Below the pieces are notes generated by a model. That model was not told the DNA's origin. It saw only the letters and a program-made list of their open reading frames with translations, and searched no databases. Positions 62,474 through 64,000 of a stretch of DNA of 64,000 nucleotides are shown here, piece after piece. The first letter of the stretch is position 1, and the number at the start of each line of letters is the position of its first letter. Made by a program: the position numbers and the translations under genes. This DNA is from Candidatus Rhodobacter oscarellae (GTDB lineage Bacteria > Pseudomonadota > Alphaproteobacteria > Rhodobacterales > Rhodobacteraceae). The stretch spans positions 1,916,957 to 1,980,956 of the forward strand of contig NZ_LFTY01000002.1 of assembly GCF_001078595.1 (NCBI RefSeq), in the 5' to 3' direction.

Positions 62474-63265
62474 ATGAAACTGATTTCCGCTTTGACCGGC
62501 CTGCTGGCCGGCTTCGCCGCCAGCGTGGCCATGGCCGACGGGCACCTTCCCGATCTTGAGGGCCGCACGGTGGTCGTGGTCACCGAGAACGCCTACCCGC
62601 CGCTGCAATTCGTGGACAGCGCGGGCAACGCCGTCGGCTGGGAATACGACGCCATGGCCGAGATCGCCACGCGCATCAACATCACCGTGGAGTACGAAAA
62701 CATCTCTTGGGACGCGATGATCCCCGCCGTCAGCGAGGGGCAGTTCGACCTGGGCATGACCGGGATCACCATCCGCGACGACCGCGCCGAGATCGTGGAC
62801 TTCTCGGACGCCTATATGCGCTCTGAGATGGTGATGATGGTGCGCGGCGACGAGGACCGGTTCTCTGACGCGGCGAGCTTTGCGGCGGGCGACGACCTCT
62901 TGATGGCCGCGCAGCCCGGCACCACGCCCTTCTATGTCGGCGTCTATGACGTGCTAGACGGCAACGAGGCCAACCCGCGCATCAAGCTATTCGAGACCTT
63001 CGGCGCGGGCGTGCAGGCGCTGCGCACCGGCGATGTGGACCTGGTGCTGACCGACGGCACCGCGGGCAACGGCTATGTCGACGCCTCCGGCGGCGGGCTG
63101 AAGATCGTCGGCGAGAAGCTGGGCACCGAGGATTTCGGGTTCATCTACCCCAAGGGCTCGGACCTGGTAGAGCCGATCAACGCCGCGATCGCGTCGATGA
63201 AAGAGGACGGCACGATCGAGGCGCTGAACACCAAGTGGTTCCTGGAGTACAAGCTTGGCGAGTAA
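62474..63265 (+). CDS. Amino-acid-type ABC transporter substrate-binding protein (SBP_bac_3)
   Basis: 263-residue periplasmic receptor. Seen: a signal peptide ([20 protein letters not shown], cleavage near AMADG); [35 protein letters not shown]; the family signature [41 protein letters not shown]; and [36 protein letters not shown]. Polar amino acids are typical ligands. The ATG at 62474 has GGGAG 8 nt upstream; the frame from 62285 is unsupported. It is followed by a palindromic repeat and a permease gene. Confidence 0.94.
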   Translation: MKLISALTGLLAGFAASVAMADGHLPDLEGRTVVVVTENAYPPLQFVDSAGNAVGWEYDAMAEIATRINITVEYENISWDAMIPAVSEGQFDLGMTGITIRDDRAEIVDFSDAYMRSEMVMMVRGDEDRFSDAASFAAGDDLLMAAQPGTTPFYVGVYDVLDGNEANPRIKLFETFGAGVQALRTGDVDLVLTDGTAGNGYVDASGGGLKIVGEKLGTEDFGFIYPKGSDLVEPINAAIASMKEDGTIEALNTKWFLEYKLGE

Positions 63266-63275
63266 GCACGGCGGC

Positions 63276-63296
63276 GCCCCGGGCCTGACCCGGGGC
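63276..63296. repeat. Palindromic repeat GCCCCGG-GCCTGAC-CCGGGGC
   Basis: 7-bp perfect arms with a 7-base loop between receptor and permease genes of the amino-acid ABC operon, 10 bp after the receptor stop codon. It is the fifth member of the family in this window and the second located exactly between a receptor and its translocator. Confidence 0.85.
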
Positions 63297-63303
63297 CTCT
63301 GAT

Positions 63304-64000
63304 ATGGGCCCACAGCGCGACGACGACCAGGACTTTCCCTGGTGGCTGGTGCTCGCCGGTGCGCTGGGGGCGTATTTCCTCTACCGAGTGATCTCGGACG
63401 ACATCTATGCCCAGGTGCTGCGCACGCTGGGCAAGGGCGTCTGGATCACGGTGTTCGTGACACTGGTGGGGTTTGCCTCGGCCTGCGGCATCGGGCTCTT
63501 GCTGGCGGTGGGCTCGCTGTCGCGGTTCTTGGTGCTGCGCCAGGTGGCGCGGTTCTACATCGAGATCATCCGCGGCATCCCGATCATCGTGCTCTTGCTC
63601 TACGTGGCCTTCGTGTTCGCACCCGCGCTGGTGGCGGCCTGGAACTGGGCGGCGACGGGGGTGGGGCTCGAGCCGATCCGCACCCGCGACTTCCCGCTCT
63701 TATGGCGGGCGATCCTGGCGCTGACGATTGGGTACTCGGCCTTCATCGCAGAGGTCTTCCGCGCCGGGCTGCAATCGGTAGACCGAGGCCAGATCGAGGC
63801 GGCGCAGACGCTGGGGCTGTCGAACTGGCAACGGTTTCGCCTCGTGGTGTTCCCGCAGGCCTTCCGCACGATCCTGCCGCCTTTGGGGAATGACTTCGTG
63901 GCGATGGTGAAGGACAGCTCTCTGGTGTCGGTGCTGGGGGTGACGGACATCACTCAGCTGGGCAAGGTGACGGCAGCGGGGAATTTTCGGTACTTTGAGA
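63304..64000 (+). CDS. Amino-acid-type ABC transporter permease (C-terminus outside window)
   Basis: The first 232 codons are visible. Seen: an N-terminal hydrophobic helix (WWLVLAGALGAYFLYRVI); the HisMQ-type segment LRTLGKGVWITVFVTLVGFASACGIGLLLA; RFYIEIIRGIPIIVLLLYVAFV; TIGYSAFIAEVFRAGLQSV; and the ATPase-docking loop RGQIEAAQTLGLSNWQRFRLVVFPQAFRTILPPL. The insertion between helices (ATGVGLEPIRTRDFPLLWRA) is slightly longer than usual. The ATG at 63304 is 38 bp after the receptor stop, with only a weak ribosome binding site. Confidence 0.92.
   Translation, partial: MGPQRDDDQDFPWWLVLAGALGAYFLYRVISDDIYAQVLRTLGKGVWITVFVTLVGFASACGIGLLLAVGSLSRFLVLRQVARFYIEIIRGIPIIVLLLYVAFVFAPALVAAWNWAATGVGLEPIRTRDFPLLWRAILALTIGYSAFIAEVFRAGLQSVDRGQIEAAQTLGLSNWQRFRLVVFPQAFRTILPPLGNDFVAMVKDSSLVSVLGVTDITQLGKVTAAGNFRYFE

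Overview
The window looks like chromosome of an aerobic, heterotrophic alphaproteobacterium of the Rhodobacteraceae (Roseobacter-like). The evidence is uniformly high GC, dense operons with ATGA/GTGA stop-start overlaps, TAXI-type TRAP and ABC importers, a form I aerobic CO dehydrogenase cluster, and many short palindromic intergenic repeats. I see no rRNA, tRNA, CRISPR array, integrase or complete insertion sequence.

Layout. 1-7 kb: envelope and housekeeping genes (PBP1A cut by the window edge, a methyltransferase, a cell-wall amidase, an MFS transporter, methionyl-tRNA synthetase). 7-12 kb: a three-gene operon for a 2-oxoacid:acceptor oxidoreductase with a GltD-like flavoprotein/ferredoxin partner. 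12-25 kb: a LacI-controlled catabolic island made of an amidohydrolase, three different SnoaL/NTF2-fold proteins, a sugar-type ABC importer, a HisD/HpsN-like dehydrogenase, a bicupin and an unrecognised protein. Two near-identical LacI-type operators lie in its divergent promoter. 25-34 kb: single genes (secreted protein, MetE-like methyltransferase, orphan peptide-type binding protein, sensor kinase, TPMT, PhyH-type dioxygenase). 33.6-37 kb: deoC plus a two-domain aldehyde dehydrogenase, which fit 2-deoxyribose-5-phosphate breakdown to acetate. 37-42 kb: a TAXI TRAP importer with a divergent MarR regulator, and a TauE/SafE exporter. 42-45 kb: adk, secY and rplO, detached from the other ribosomal genes and bracketed by inverted copies of a 142-bp palindromic element. 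45-54 kb: a VWA protein, a molybdenum hydroxylase of unknown substrate (not CO), a MoaD-like protein, and a tandem-duplication scar carrying an AT-rich DUF2971 gene, a decayed BKACE fragment and a second truncated moaD. RidA, BKACE and SDR genes follow. 55-62 kb: coxMSLDEF plus coxG on the minus strand, with the Cu-binding Cys of form I CoxL present. 62-64 kb: start of an amino-acid-type ABC importer.

The least explained material is of two kinds. One is the SnoaL-rich catabolic island, whose substrate I cannot name. The other is a set of repeat families: three 142-bp four-palindrome elements of identical length; two arrays of four CCGAC boxes spaced exactly 11 bp apart; a pair of composite elements with 17-bp perfect inverted ends around a 96-bp core; bridged double palindromes; five copies of a GCCCCGG/CCGGGGC hairpin; and two hairpin leaders ending in GGGATATTT just before start codons. 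All identifications come from reading the sequence and from family knowledge; no database search was run.
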